Origin: Aquimarina sp. MMG016
GTDB taxonomy: Bacteria > Bacteroidota > Bacteroidia > Flavobacteriales > Flavobacteriaceae
Direction: 5' to 3'
NCBI RefSeq assembly: GCF_018100805.1
Contig: NZ_JAGJEA010000003.1
Coordinates: forward strand, 248,001-312,000
DNA length: 64,000 nt
Positions 44,529 through 54,300 of the stretch are shown one piece after another. The position numbers and the translations under genes were made by a program. The notes beneath the pieces were generated by a model that ran no database searches, was not told the origin of the DNA, and saw nothing but the letters and a program-made list of their open reading frames with translations. Position 1 is the stretch's first letter, and every line of letters starts with the position of its first letter.

Positions 44529-46427
44529 CTATGCATTATAGTAGAACGCCTTTTGATTAGGAACTGTGGACACACTTGATTCCCCATTATGTAATCTACG
44601 CTTTACACTTAAGGTAGCTATATAAGCACAAGTAATCAAACTAATATTATTAGGTGCCCCAGTAATGGATAATGAATTATCATTAAGATGATTCAAACTA
44701 TCATTAGTATTATTCACCAATGATAAGTTTGTACCGGTAAGATTAGAATTAATTGTATTGCTATTACTTTTGATATTGATTCTTACATCTTCTAGATGCG
44801 GATGATGCACAGTATAAGCAACATCAATATCTCCTGATATTGGATCACACGGATTGGCGAGTAACTTCACCACATCAAAAGACATTATTGCCTGAGTATT
44901 ATTTACTACCATTGCATTTAGTGTTTGACCACTTGCTGGCAAGTAGTTAAAACTATTTGTTGCTTTATTTATTACTTCCCGTACTTCAAATCGCAAGGCA
45001 ATCTTTTCTATCCCTTTGCGATCTGCAACGGGCACAACATCTCCCGGATTGCTAACCGAAGGCATTGAATTATCTGTTAAAGCAGCGGTATTAACAGCCA
45101 ATAAATTATCAATATCTATCCAATTCCACTTGTCGCTTTCTACAGGGTCTGTTAAATCCGCTGGATTCAAGGTGGGATCATCAGTAAAAGTTCTTAATAC
45201 AGATTTATTTACATCCAACCAACCATCTGCGTCAAAGTCCGCCTGCGCTGCGAAAATTTTTACTACTTTAAACGGGGTCCCAAAATAATACATTTTACCA
45301 ACCTCGGCACTTACAAATAAGCCAGTATCAACACCTACAGTTTTGGTGAAATTAGATTCATCTATAAAAGGTGCTCCATTCACTCCAGTCACATTATCAC
45401 TAACTCTAAAACGATACTCAATCGGATTACCATCCAGAGGCTTATTAGTGCTACTGATTGCTACTTGGCCTTTCATCTTTGGACTTCCTGTAATAGCATA
45501 TTTCAACCCTCCGGCATATCCAGCGGAATCAAAATCATTAAGATTAACACCTACTGGAATTGTAAATGCCTCACCAACATTAGTCCATACACTAGCAACT
45601 GGTGGGGGTGGAACATCAAAAGGAACACATACCTCTATACAAAAGCAATGTCCTATATTAGATCGTTCTCTCTTTTTACCATCAGATCTGGTTTCTTCAT
45701 ATATTACAACTCCTCCGCCGGTTTCTACCTTGAAGTATACATCCGGTCCGCTATTAAAAGGTGGAAAAGGAGTTTCCACATTAATTAATGGAGAAAGAAA
45801 AGTTTGTTTGAAATCTTTACTAGTATAATCAATCCTAAAATGTCCATTACTATCTGTATTGTCAAATCCCAGTTCATCATCAGTGATCCAATCCGCATCA
45901 AATGCTGTGACTTTAACACCAATAACAGGTGTTTCCTGATCTTCGCAAGAAACGATTTTACCACAAATCACCCAGGCATCGAACAAACTGCGAATCATAC
46001 ACCAGAATCTGGCGGGTAAGCAATATCTCCAGGTAAAGATAAAGTCATTTTCAAACTGTCTCCATTGTGGTTGTACAGTGGTAATCGTAAATTGCACAGG
46101 TTTTTTGTCCTCACTTTTTTGATTAGGTACATTTTTAGTAAGCACATCGATCATCAACGGAGTTTCGAAAAACTGGTCATCATTATCCAAAACGGCTTCA
46201 TAGTTGCCATTCTCATCAATTTCGGCTTCAGCCACTAAATATTTGGCTTTTGCTGCTACTGTTTTTTCATCCAATACCGCTAAGGTTTGCTTTACATCTG
46301 CAGCTACATTGGCCACTGCGATCTGAAGGTCTTCTACGCGATAAAAACGAACAATTGAACCTGTCAAAGGCTCCTTACAATCTGCGCATAATTCCCCTGC
46401 CAGATTGCCTCTAAGAATAAAACTCAT
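44529..46427 (-). CDS. Large unknown protein with transthyretin-like domain, possibly linked to the VgrG region
   Basis: 632 aa, no signal peptide. The N terminus has a CxxC (AGELCADCKEP) followed by strand-rich sequence in the style of prealbumin-like modules (NGNYEAVLDNDDQFF). A second module at about 155-260 fits a transthyretin/carboxypeptidase-regulatory-like domain (ICGKIVSCEDQETPVIGVKV, then TDSNGHFRIDYTS). The rest is beta-rich with several Asp-Thr and Asn-Gly turns and ends ...VPNQKAFYYNA. Such modules occur in extracellular or phage-tail-like structures, but no family is recognised. It precedes the T6SS tip island by about 2.5 kb, in the opposite direction. Its own long spacer and terminator suggest a separate transcription unit. 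Confidence 0.6.
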   Translation of the reverse strand: MSFILRGNLAGELCADCKEPLTGSIVRFYRVEDLQIAVANVAADVKQTLAVLDEKTVAAKAKYLVAEAEIDENGNYEAVLDNDDQFFETPLMIDVLTKNVPNQKSEDKKPVQFTITTVQPQWRQFENDFIFTWRYCLPARFWCMIRSLFDAWVICGKIVSCEDQETPVIGVKVTAFDADWITDDELGFDNTDSNGHFRIDYTSKDFKQTFLSPLINVETPFPPFNSGPDVYFKVETGGGVVIYEETRSDGKKRERSNIGHCFCIEVCVPFDVPPPPVASVWTNVGEAFTIPVGVNLNDFDSAGYAGGLKYAITGSPKMKGQVAISSTNKPLDGNPIEYRFRVSDNVTGVNGAPFIDESNFTKTVGVDTGLFVSAEVGKMYYFGTPFKVVKIFAAQADFDADGWLDVNKSVLRTFTDDPTLNPADLTDPVESDKWNWIDIDNLLAVNTAALTDNSMPSVSNPGDVVPVADRKGIEKIALRFEVREVINKATNSFNYLPASGQTLNAMVVNNTQAIMSFDVVKLLANPCDPISGDIDVAYTVHHPHLEDVRINIKSNSNTINSNLTGTNLSLVNNTNDSLNHLNDNSLSITGAPNNISLITCAYIATLSVKRRLHNGESSVSTVPNQKAFYYNA

Positions 46428-46859
46428 AATTTTAATTTTTAAGGTTTTTTAAACATTGTGTGTCAGAAGCGGTAATAAAGACTCTGGAGTAAGCATAAGA
46501 AGAGAAAAATTAAGAGGGGGAGGAGATTCAACCATTATGGCATGAATGTAATATCTTGATTTCCCTTGGTATCTAATAATCTAATACTACTACTTTATAT
46601 CATTAGTGTGTTAAAAATCAAGAAGTCAACATGTACTACAAAAAAAACAGCCCAGTTTATGTGTCTATATATCAAGGGCAGTCTTTTATTACATATGGTA
46701 TGTGATACATTTAGGATGTGATTCACAGGTTAGCTGCTCTGCCTGCTATACTATCAGATCATTAGGTGTTTTTATCAGGCACACCTGTACGTATATTTTT
46801 TAGATAAGCTGAGAAATATCTCCCTAAGAAGGAAAGCTTTTGGGTTAAAATCTAAAGCA
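46428..46859. other. Intergenic region without a gene
   Basis: These 432 nt separate the 632-aa protein gene (start at 46427, reverse) and the secreted-protein gene ending at 46860. Apart from the hairpin at 46641-46690 nothing is recognised; no open frame of credible length is present. Confidence 0.5.
46641..46690 (-). terminator. Possible terminator downstream of the NTR/TIMP-like gene
   Basis: ACAGCCC and GGGCAGT pair with one mismatch around a 21-nt loop, flanked by an A-run on the left and TTTT on the right. It lies about 170 nt after the stop of the 46860-47345 gene. Confidence 0.5.
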
Positions 46860-47345
46860 TTATGACTTCTTCAAACCTTTTGACAGTTTATGAAGTTGTA
46901 CCATCTCTTCTTTTTTTACAGATTGCAAAGTTTGATTTCGATTACACGAACCTGAAATTAAATTTATTTCTACATTAGGAATTTTAGGAAAATCATTAGA
47001 AACCTTTGAGTACATAAGATAAGACTCTCCAATCCTAAAGGAATCACCACAACTGTTTTGATTAATTCTTGAAATTATTTTTATGTCTTGAGCTTCAATT
47101 TTTCCTTTTATATTTTCTAATACTCTGAAGGTATATATTAAAATACTAGATGGAGATCTAAATCCTTTATTTGTCGTAGTTCTTTTTTCAACAAGTGTGC
47201 CTGTAAAAATAAAATCTGATGTAGAGAATTCTCGTTCTACTGACCCCACAAGGTCTGTTTGTAGGTTTATATAACTATAAGCATTAGACTGGGTTATTAA
47301 AATCATTTTAAAAATCAAAAATAACATATACTTTTTCGTCATCAT
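46860..47345 (-). CDS. Secreted hypothetical protein, NTR/TIMP-like
   Basis: 161 aa. A signal peptide covers about 1-22 (MMTKK then a hydrophobic stretch ending SNAYS). The mature part has the pattern of the netrin/TIMP-like fold: DFIFTGTLVEK.., YTFRVLENIKGKIEAQDIKI, then NSCGDSFRIGESYLMYSK and SGSCNRNQTL near the end, with two Cys that could be bridged. Function in bacteria is unknown. Single gene in the same direction as the lipoprotein at 47555, 209 nt away. Confidence 0.6.
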   Translation of the reverse strand: MMTKKYMLFLIFKMILITQSNAYSYINLQTDLVGSVEREFSTSDFIFTGTLVEKRTTTNKGFRSPSSILIYTFRVLENIKGKIEAQDIKIISRINQNSCGDSFRIGESYLMYSKVSNDFPKIPNVEINLISGSCNRNQTLQSVKKEEMVQLHKLSKGLKKS

Positions 47346-47554
47346 ATCTTAAAATTAATATGGAACAATATCTCAATGATAAAAGAGGATTGCAAACCTC
47401 TAATAAATTAAAGCGTGTTTCTCTGTAGGCTAGCGCAAAGTAGAGATATCAAGAGTATTAATTTTTCAATTTATTTCGACCATATCTTTCTTCAGCCAGA
47501 TGTAAGAGTTGCTATTAACACTGGGATATTTAAAAAAACCAACTCATAAAAGCC

Positions 47555-48412
47555 TTATAGAACCAACTCCTTATTATTCTCTTGTAATAAATGAGCTATC
47601 TGATCAAGAGGCACCTCTACAGCATATCTTCCTGCATATGATGGACAAATTACGCAGTCATCAAAGTAAAACTTGATCATCTTTTCTGTAATTACAAAAT
47701 TGTTTTTGTGCTCGTCAAAACTATCTTCAGACAACACCCAACAATCCTTATACGAATTCTTCTTAATTATCTTCTCAGTTAACTTTTGATTGATGATAGA
47801 CAACATTTCTGCCTCTGATTTTTCTTTAAAAATGGATTGATAATCAAGAAAAACAGTATTGTTCAAATCAAAATTGAGACATTTAAACATATAGGAATGA
47901 TGATTCTTATCAGAATAATGGTTTGCCTTATATAATAAAATACTAATCAAATGCTCTTTTTTGTTATACACTTTATAATCTATTATTCGCTTATACCTAT
48001 GCACATCGACAACCGATGGGTCACAGGATAAACTGTTGTTTTTAAGAATGTCATTAACCGAGGTTTCTATCTCTATATAACGGTCTTGCATATATTCATT
48101 AAAAATTCGGTATGATGATTTGATCTCCTCATTTAGATAAGGATACTTATAGTTCAGCACATAGCTATCTTCTTTTTTATAAAATGTTTTTGTGTCAATA
48201 AGGTTCTCCAATGCTACTTTATCATCTTTTTCTGACAGTAGCTGTTCTCTTTTGGCAGCTTGAATCCCTTCTTGACGTATTTTATTACGATCAAGAGCTT
48301 TAGATTGTTTAACCGTTTGCACCTTATCTGATAACACTGTATCCTGGTTGGTCCTGTCGCTCTTACAAGAAATTACGAATAAAGAGATTAATACTATAGC
48401 TATATTTTTCAT
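47555..48412 (-). CDS. Lipoprotein with DUF3298/RsiV-like C-terminal domain
   Basis: 285 aa. Lipoprotein signal MKNIAIVLISLFVISC (Cys at 16). About 90-280 matches the DUF4163/DUF3298 pattern of RsiV and PdaC (YKYPYLNEEIKSSYRIFNEY, LDYQSIFKEKSEAEMLSIINQKL, VITEKMIKFYFDD and the closing AVEVPLDQIAHLL). In Gram-positive bacteria that fold binds lysozyme or is linked to peptidoglycan deacetylases; in Bacteroidota its role is unknown. It is the last gene before the T6SS tip island and runs away from it. If it binds lysozyme-like enzymes it might protect against cell-wall hydrolases (inference only). Confidence 0.65.
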   Translation of the reverse strand: MKNIAIVLISLFVISCKSDRTNQDTVLSDKVQTVKQSKALDRNKIRQEGIQAAKREQLLSEKDDKVALENLIDTKTFYKKEDSYVLNYKYPYLNEEIKSSYRIFNEYMQDRYIEIETSVNDILKNNSLSCDPSVVDVHRYKRIIDYKVYNKKEHLISILLYKANHYSDKNHHSYMFKCLNFDLNNTVFLDYQSIFKEKSEAEMLSIINQKLTEKIIKKNSYKDCWVLSEDSFDEHKNNFVITEKMIKFYFDDCVICPSYAGRYAVEVPLDQIAHLLQENNKELVL

Positions 48413-48825
48413 ATGTTCACTTTTAAGAGTTTATTAAGTGCTGCAAAATTCTATAATTTTTATCATATATTTTTATTTATATTTATGATGTTTAGCATAA
48501 ATGATATTTATGATTTATTTAAAAGAAGGAAACTATTCTCAACTTATGAAGATTCTTTTTTAGACACCAGCGCACCAATACCTCAATCCCGGGAGTATAA
48601 GGTCATAGCGAAATATAATTGGGGTATGCTACGTCCTAAAATTTAAGTTTTTCTAAAAACAGGGGTAACATTTTTCTTTCTTAATACACTTATATATACA
48701 GACTGTAGATTACAGACTATAAAGAAGGATAGTTTTTTGACATAAACCATCTGTAATCAGTAATTTGAGCACAAACCGAAGTGTAACAAAGAGGGAGATC
48801 GTAAATTACTGATATGAAAAGTGGT

Positions 48826-48867
48826 TTTTTAACGAAAATTGCTGTCTTTTTATCGAAAACATACTGT
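48826..48867 (+). promoter_or_regulatory. Tandem imperfect direct repeats upstream of vgrG
   Basis: TTTTTAACGAAAATTGCTGT (48826-48845) and TTTTTATCGAAAACATACTG with a final T (48847-48867) are two adjacent copies of a 20-21-nt motif with TTTTTAnCGAAAA as core and CTGT as end. They lie 32 nt upstream of the -33 box, a place typical for activator binding. Confidence 0.5.
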
Positions 48868-48873
48868 TTTTCA

Positions 48874-48886
48874 GGGGATAATCCCC
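48874..48886. promoter_or_regulatory. Inverted repeat GGGGATAATCCCC upstream of vgrG
   Basis: A perfect GGGGAT-A-ATCCCC palindrome, 12 nt before the -33 box. It is too short for a terminator and has no T-run, so it is a candidate operator. Confidence 0.5.
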
Positions 48887-48898
48887 CATTGTCACTTG

Positions 48899-48926
48899 TT
48901 TGGCCTGTAATATAAATGTATGTTTG
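48899..48926 (+). promoter_or_regulatory. Promoter of the vgrG-PAAR-effector operon
   Basis: TTTG (48899-48902), 16 nt, then TATGTTTG (48919-48926), a perfect TAnnTTTG. The vgrG ATG is 52 nt downstream. Spacing is a little short of the usual value. Confidence 0.6.
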
Positions 48927-48978
48927 CAGTCCTTTTTAAGGAAAAGTTAACTAAATTACCCTCAAATAAACCTATTGT

Positions 48979-50793
48979 ATGGCATTACAGACGACTACCC
49001 AGATTTTCATCGATGGCAATCAGATTGCTTCTTATGTAAGTTTACAACTTGATCAGCAAATAGATGCCCATCATGCCCTTAGACTAGTTTGCAGAACCGA
49101 TGTGATAGAATCACTGTCCGATGAATTGGTTGGTGACAGTAAAGATTACCTGGGGCGTATCATAACCATTAAGGTCAATGCTACTGATGGACATGGGGAG
49201 TATAAAGAGCTAGAGTTTAAAGGGGTTATCACCGGTCTGGAAGCTGTAAAAGCCTTTCATCAGTCTAAAGGAGACTTAATTACTATCCATGCTAATAGTA
49301 CCAGTATCCTTGCAGAAGATGGTAATCACTATGCATCCTTCTGTGACAAAAACCTGTCTGAGATCCTGGACAACACTTTTAGAGGATATGACAGATCCAA
49401 ACTAGAATTTACTTTTGAGCCTACCAATACCGAAAACATACATTACTCAGTACAACATAACCAGAGTGCATTTAGCTATGCCAGCCGATTAGCAGCTTAC
49501 TATAACCAATGGTTCTATGATACCGGAAAAGGATTAGTATTTGGTGCTCCGGGAGATGAAGAAACAGAATTACTATACGGTACAGACCTGCAAGAGCTTT
49601 CGTTATTTATGAAACCTGTGGCTAATGCCTATAACCATACTACTCGTGATTACCTCACAGATGAGCACCACGAGAAGAAGAGTAGTGAGATCGATATTCC
49701 TGCCGACGGATATCACGGGTTTATGAATAGTAAATCTCAGGAATTATTTAGCAACGAGCGACAACTGGTACACACACCATATAATGATACCGGACTTAAA
49801 TCCAGGTTTGACCAACAAGTAGCTGATCATACACAAGCAAAAGCTTCTAAACAAGTAATCGCTAAAGGGATTAGTGATAATCCGGGAGTAAACCTGGGAG
49901 AAATTATCAAAGTAGCAGGATTCGGATCCTACCGTATTATTAAAATCACACATACCAATATCGAAGGCGGAAGATATAAAAACACCTTTGAGGCTATTGA
50001 TGCCAATCTACAGGTATATCCTAATGCCGATATGACCCGATATCCCAAAAGTGATATCCAACTGGCTGTGGTAACCGAAAATGTGGACGAAGAAGGGTTA
50101 GGCAGAGTGCGTGTAGAGTTCCCTTGGCAAAAGCCACTTGGCGAGACAACTCCCTGGTTACGTATGATGACACCTCACTCAGGACAAGACAAAGGATTTC
50201 ATTTTATCCCGGAAATCGGTGAAGAAGTGATCATTAATTTTGAAGGCGGTAATGCCGAACGCCCATTTATCATGGGTACCTTATACCACGGCAATGCCAA
50301 GCCTGAGGAATGGAAAACCGATAATAACGACCTAAAAGCCATACGTACCCGTAGCGGTCATACCATAGAATTGAATGATACCGAAGGTGAAGAAAAGATC
50401 AACATCTATGATAATGAAGGTAGTATCATCACTTTTGATACACAGGAGAAGTCGTTAACGATCAACGCAACAGAAACCATCGATATTACTGCCAAAAATA
50501 TCAATATTACGGCCGAAGAAAATATCAATATCGGAGCCCAGGAAAATGTAGAAATTGCAGCACAGTCAGACCTATCCGCATTGGCAGAAGGCAATGTAGC
50601 CATACAATCTACAGGAGACACTAGCGTTAAAAGTAATGGAGCCGTTGCTCTAGAAGCGACCAGTGATGCTACGGTAAAAGGGCTCAATACTATTGTAGAA
50701 GGGCAAGTAGGCGCAGAAGTAAACGGAACCCAGACCAAAGTAACCGGTAAAGCCCTGACCGAAGTATCAGGAGCCTTATTAAAACTTAATTAA
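48979..50793 (+). CDS. vgrG: Type VI secretion tip protein VgrG
   Basis: 604 aa. It forms the trimeric spike at the tip of the T6SS inner tube. The gp27-like part (about 1-330) includes ADIQ-like and HYSVQHNQSAFSYASRLAAYY; the OB/gp5 part (about 350-450) has RVRVEFPWQKP, TPWLRMMTPHSG and GEEVIINFEGGNAERPF; the C-terminal needle (about 470-600) is a series of short repeats such as INITAEENINIGAQENVEIAAQ. No extra effector domain is fused. It starts the island: the PAAR gene follows after 7 nt. No TssB/C, TssK or ClpV genes are in the window, so it must serve a T6SS (subtype iii is the Bacteroidota form) encoded elsewhere. Confidence 0.95.
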   Translation: MALQTTTQIFIDGNQIASYVSLQLDQQIDAHHALRLVCRTDVIESLSDELVGDSKDYLGRIITIKVNATDGHGEYKELEFKGVITGLEAVKAFHQSKGDLITIHANSTSILAEDGNHYASFCDKNLSEILDNTFRGYDRSKLEFTFEPTNTENIHYSVQHNQSAFSYASRLAAYYNQWFYDTGKGLVFGAPGDEETELLYGTDLQELSLFMKPVANAYNHTTRDYLTDEHHEKKSSEIDIPADGYHGFMNSKSQELFSNERQLVHTPYNDTGLKSRFDQQVADHTQAKASKQVIAKGISDNPGVNLGEIIKVAGFGSYRIIKITHTNIEGGRYKNTFEAIDANLQVYPNADMTRYPKSDIQLAVVTENVDEEGLGRVRVEFPWQKPLGETTPWLRMMTPHSGQDKGFHFIPEIGEEVIINFEGGNAERPFIMGTLYHGNAKPEEWKTDNNDLKAIRTRSGHTIELNDTEGEEKINIYDNEGSIITFDTQEKSLTINATETIDITAKNINITAEENINIGAQENVEIAAQSDLSALAEGNVAIQSTGDTSVKSNGAVALEATSDATVKGLNTIVEGQVGAEVNGTQTKVTGKALTEVSGALLKLN

Positions 50794-50800
50794 GTACGAT

Positions 50801-51286
50801 ATGCCAGGACCAGCAGCCACTATAGGAAGTATGCATGTGTGCCCGATGGTAAATCCGGGGACACCACCACCGCCACACGTAGGAGGACCTGTATCAGGAC
50901 CCGGAGTACCTACCGTATTAATTGGTAATAAACCTGCCGCAGTAATGGGAGATATGTGTACCTGTGTAGGACCACCGGATACCATAGCACAAGGAGAAGC
51001 CACGGTACTCATCGGTGGTAAACCAGCAGCTACCGTAGGTAGTATGACCGCACACGGCGGATCGATCACCGTAGGAGAGCCTACAGTACTAGTCGGTACA
51101 GGACCCGCAGCACCTACTGCAGTGATGCCGTTACAGGAAATCCCATTTCCTAAGATCAGTCCAATGCTTAAAGTATTGGCATCCGTATCGGGGAGATCCC
51201 TTAAAGAAGCACAGCAAAATCAGGAAGCGCTTAGGGAAGAAGCAAAGAAACATGGGTATCTTGCCGATGTTGATTTTAGTTTATAA
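50801..51286 (+). CDS. PAAR-domain spike-tip protein with C-terminal extension
   Basis: 161 aa. About 1-110 is a PAAR repeat domain: PAATIGSMHVCPM, PTVLIGNKPAAVMGD, CTC, ATVLIGGKPAATVGSM and PTVLVG, with His and Cys ligands for the zinc that sharpens the VgrG tip. The last 45 residues (PFPKISPMLKVLASVSG, then helices) are outside PAAR and may hold the effector encoded next. It is 7 nt after vgrG and 19 nt before the effector gene, so the three are one unit. Confident as PAAR; role of the tail inferred. Confidence 0.93.
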   Translation: MPGPAATIGSMHVCPMVNPGTPPPPHVGGPVSGPGVPTVLIGNKPAAVMGDMCTCVGPPDTIAQGEATVLIGGKPAATVGSMTAHGGSITVGEPTVLVGTGPAAPTAVMPLQEIPFPKISPMLKVLASVSGRSLKEAQQNQEALREEAKKHGYLADVDFSL

Positions 51287-51305
51287 TCCGACAAAGTAAG
51301 GAACT

Positions 51306-54300
51306 ATGAGATTTGAATACCCAATATTACCTAATAATACCAAAGACAAAGAGGAAGATAAAGAAGCATTAATTGCAAGTTATTTTGGGCATAATAATCA
51401 ACTAGGTTTCTACCCTGTTGGCAGGTTAAATAGCTGGCACGGAGGTATACATATCGAAGGTTCCGGAAAAGAAGTGCGAGCTATTGCTGATGGACGGGTA
51501 ATTGCTTATCGTATGCCCGAAAATTATTATCCCAGAGAAAAAGACAGTAAAGACCCTAAATACTCTAATGGTTTTCTGTTATTACAGCATGATGATTATA
51601 TAAGTCCCAAAAAACAAAAATTAAGGTTCTACAGTTTATACATGCACCTGATGCCAAAAGTGCAAATGGAAAATTTAGGAAAAGTACCTGATTTTTATGC
51701 GAAGTATCATGCCAAAGCCACAGGTAATGAAATACAACGTGGTCTTAATGCCAGATCAGGAAGTGAAATGTCAGGTACTTTTGGAAAAAAAGTAGTGTTA
51801 ATTCCTGTCGGGGCTACGGTTACCTTAGATCCTCTTGAAGACCCTAATGCTACTTCTGCCCCTCAAGATATACTACCCGGCAGTGGATTTAATACCTGGA
51901 GTTCTCCATTTTCGCAATCCTCTGATAATGCTCCATTAGGACCTGTGGTTACAGAACCCCACTGGACAGAAAACAAAAAGAGTTTTGATTACAAAAGAGT
52001 AAAATACAAAAGCTATACAGATATCTATATCGCAACTGCAGGAAGCCGAACAAAAGATATAGGCAATAACCAGTTGCAAATCATATCCGTAGAAGATGAT
52101 ATCTCTAAATACGAAAAATCCCCAACCAAAGGAGTGGTTGTCTATGACAAAGCCAATAATAAAGGGCAAGGAAAATACTTAAGAACCATAAAAAAAAGCA
52201 CTGAAATTGGTGAGGTAGTAAAAAAATCAGAAAGCTGGTATCAGATCAAAGAGAAGGAAGAATATATTGCTGCCTCTGCCATCAAGGTCACTCCATCTCT
52301 AAAGGATGATGTTGTGATCGACATCATACAAAATGTAGATGTCGATATTGATGCTGGTGATGTGCTAGGCTATACCGGTAATTATGGATTTGGAAAACAA
52401 AACCATTATGGAGCAGTACATATCGAAGTATTTACAGATGATACAGAGGTAAAAAACCTCATCGCTAATCTGCAAGGTGATGATGACCGTACCCAATATG
52501 AAACTCCTGAAAATAGTACACTGCAAGTGGGCAAACCGGTAAACGACCTTAAAAAAGATACCAAAGTAAAAGTATACCAGCGCCAAGGGGATTTTGCAGA
52601 AATAGGATTTGAAGATATCATTGGGGTAACAAAATACGAACATTTAACATACCACAAAGTTACGGGACCTGATTATTACACCATTAAAAAAGGAAAATTG
52701 GCAGAGGTAAATCCGGATTTCGAAAACTTATTAAGTAAGGAGTCTGACAAGTTATATTGGGTAAGCCGAGCTGATGAAAATGGCAACGAAATCACAAAAA
52801 CACAAGAAAACAACAATTTAGCTAAAGCCAAAAAGAAAAAACTAGAATACACCCGATATCGAAAGCTAAAATTTTCTAACCCACTAGCTGGAAAAAAATT
52901 CTGGGTCAAGGCAGATACCGTACCAGCGCCAAGACAACCAATCGAAAGTATACAACTACAACCTGAACCTATAAAAATTAAAGGGCTGGGTATTAATGAA
53001 GCGTTAGACAATGATACTACCATAGCTACACCACCAACCAATACGAGTCCGGCAGCAACTATAAGTACCGAGCCATATTGGGCAGCATTAAGCAAAGATG
53101 TAGATGTGGTATATGAAGTAGCACCTACTACAGAAAACACAAAAGACATTACCGTAACCGCAACAATGCGGGTAAAAAGAAAAGTAGGAACCGCCAAAGA
53201 TCATAGTGGTGCCGAGTGGTGGAAGATCAAAGGGCAGTATGAGGATGACAAGGGTAATAAGCAAACCGAAACCGGCTGGATCAAAAAAGAAAAACTAACC
53301 ACTCTTAATCCTTATGATTGGGAGAGTTTTGGTTGGAAGTTATATGATGATACCGGCGATCAGTACTTCTACCAATTTAATGCCCATGAGGGCGAAGAAC
53401 CACATCCATTTATTAAAGATATCTGGGCAGAAGTAGACCTGCCAGAGAAGCAAACCCAACCCGATGGCTCGGTCAAAGAAGTGCCCGGTGATAAGGTACT
53501 CACCCAGCACGAGCTGCAACAAGCCATGCGTGATCAGCGTAAGGTAAATATCCTAAGCAAACTCATCTGCAAACACCGCAATGAGTGGGATACCTGCCAG
53601 CATATTGATACCTTTAAAAGCGAGGTTGAAGAAATTTATAAAAAAGGCATCGATCTAGAAGAAGATACAGAAAAAAAACAAAAGCTAGAGGAAATAAGGG
53701 ACGAGCGTATTGCGTTATTAGAAGAAAAGATAAAAAACTTGAGCTTTTGGCAAGATATACAAGATGGACCCATAGCCTCTACAACAAATAATAATCAATC
53801 GAGTAATAGTAGTAATAGCCTACTGTCCTCCTTTGATTTTTCATCATTGATTTGTGAAAATGATACTAACGAAAACATGAGTTTAGGTCCTGTATCTACT
53901 AACAATCAACCAGAAAAGAAAGAAGAAAAACCAAAACGCACCTTTCCTAAGAATAGTGATGTATACCACTTTCATCCCATTGCTTTTATAGAGCATATGA
54001 AGCTTATTACCTCGCCTACTACGCCACCTTGGCTTGAAGTGGCACTGGCTGAAGCAAAAGCAGCTAAAGGGGTTCATGAAGATTTAAAACCAACGATAAC
54101 TATGGTTAAAAAATATCATAATTATTGTGGTATTTTTGATAATCCAAAGACTAAAAAGATAGTTGAGGATGAAGATGCCTCTTGGTGTGCTTCTTTTGTT
54201 AATTGGTGTTTAGACCAAACTAACTATAAAGGTTCAAAATCTGCAGGATCTCAAAGTATTCTTTGGAAAGAAGGTAAGCTTTTTAAACGTATTGAGGAAC

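Larger units (their letters stand above)
48413..48978. other. Upstream region of vgrG
   Basis: 566 nt between the divergent lipoprotein gene and vgrG. A 77-codon frame starts at 48413, directly at the neighbour's ATG, and is not convincing as a gene. The last 150 nt carry tandem repeats, an inverted repeat and a promoter, described separately. Confidence 0.55.

Noticed and set aside
48413..48646. 77-codon forward frame next to the RsiV-like lipoprotein gene
   Set aside because: It starts exactly at the neighbour's ATG with no room for a ribosome-binding site, its hydrophobic start is not a clean signal, and no family pattern is visible. Kept only as part of the vgrG upstream region.
48979..50793. 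Extracellular contractile injection system or prophage tail instead of T6SS
   Set aside because: The tip protein has the fused gp27/gp5 plan of VgrG and a PAAR partner; no tail tube, sheath, tape-measure or AAA ATPase gene typical of eCIS or phage accompanies it.
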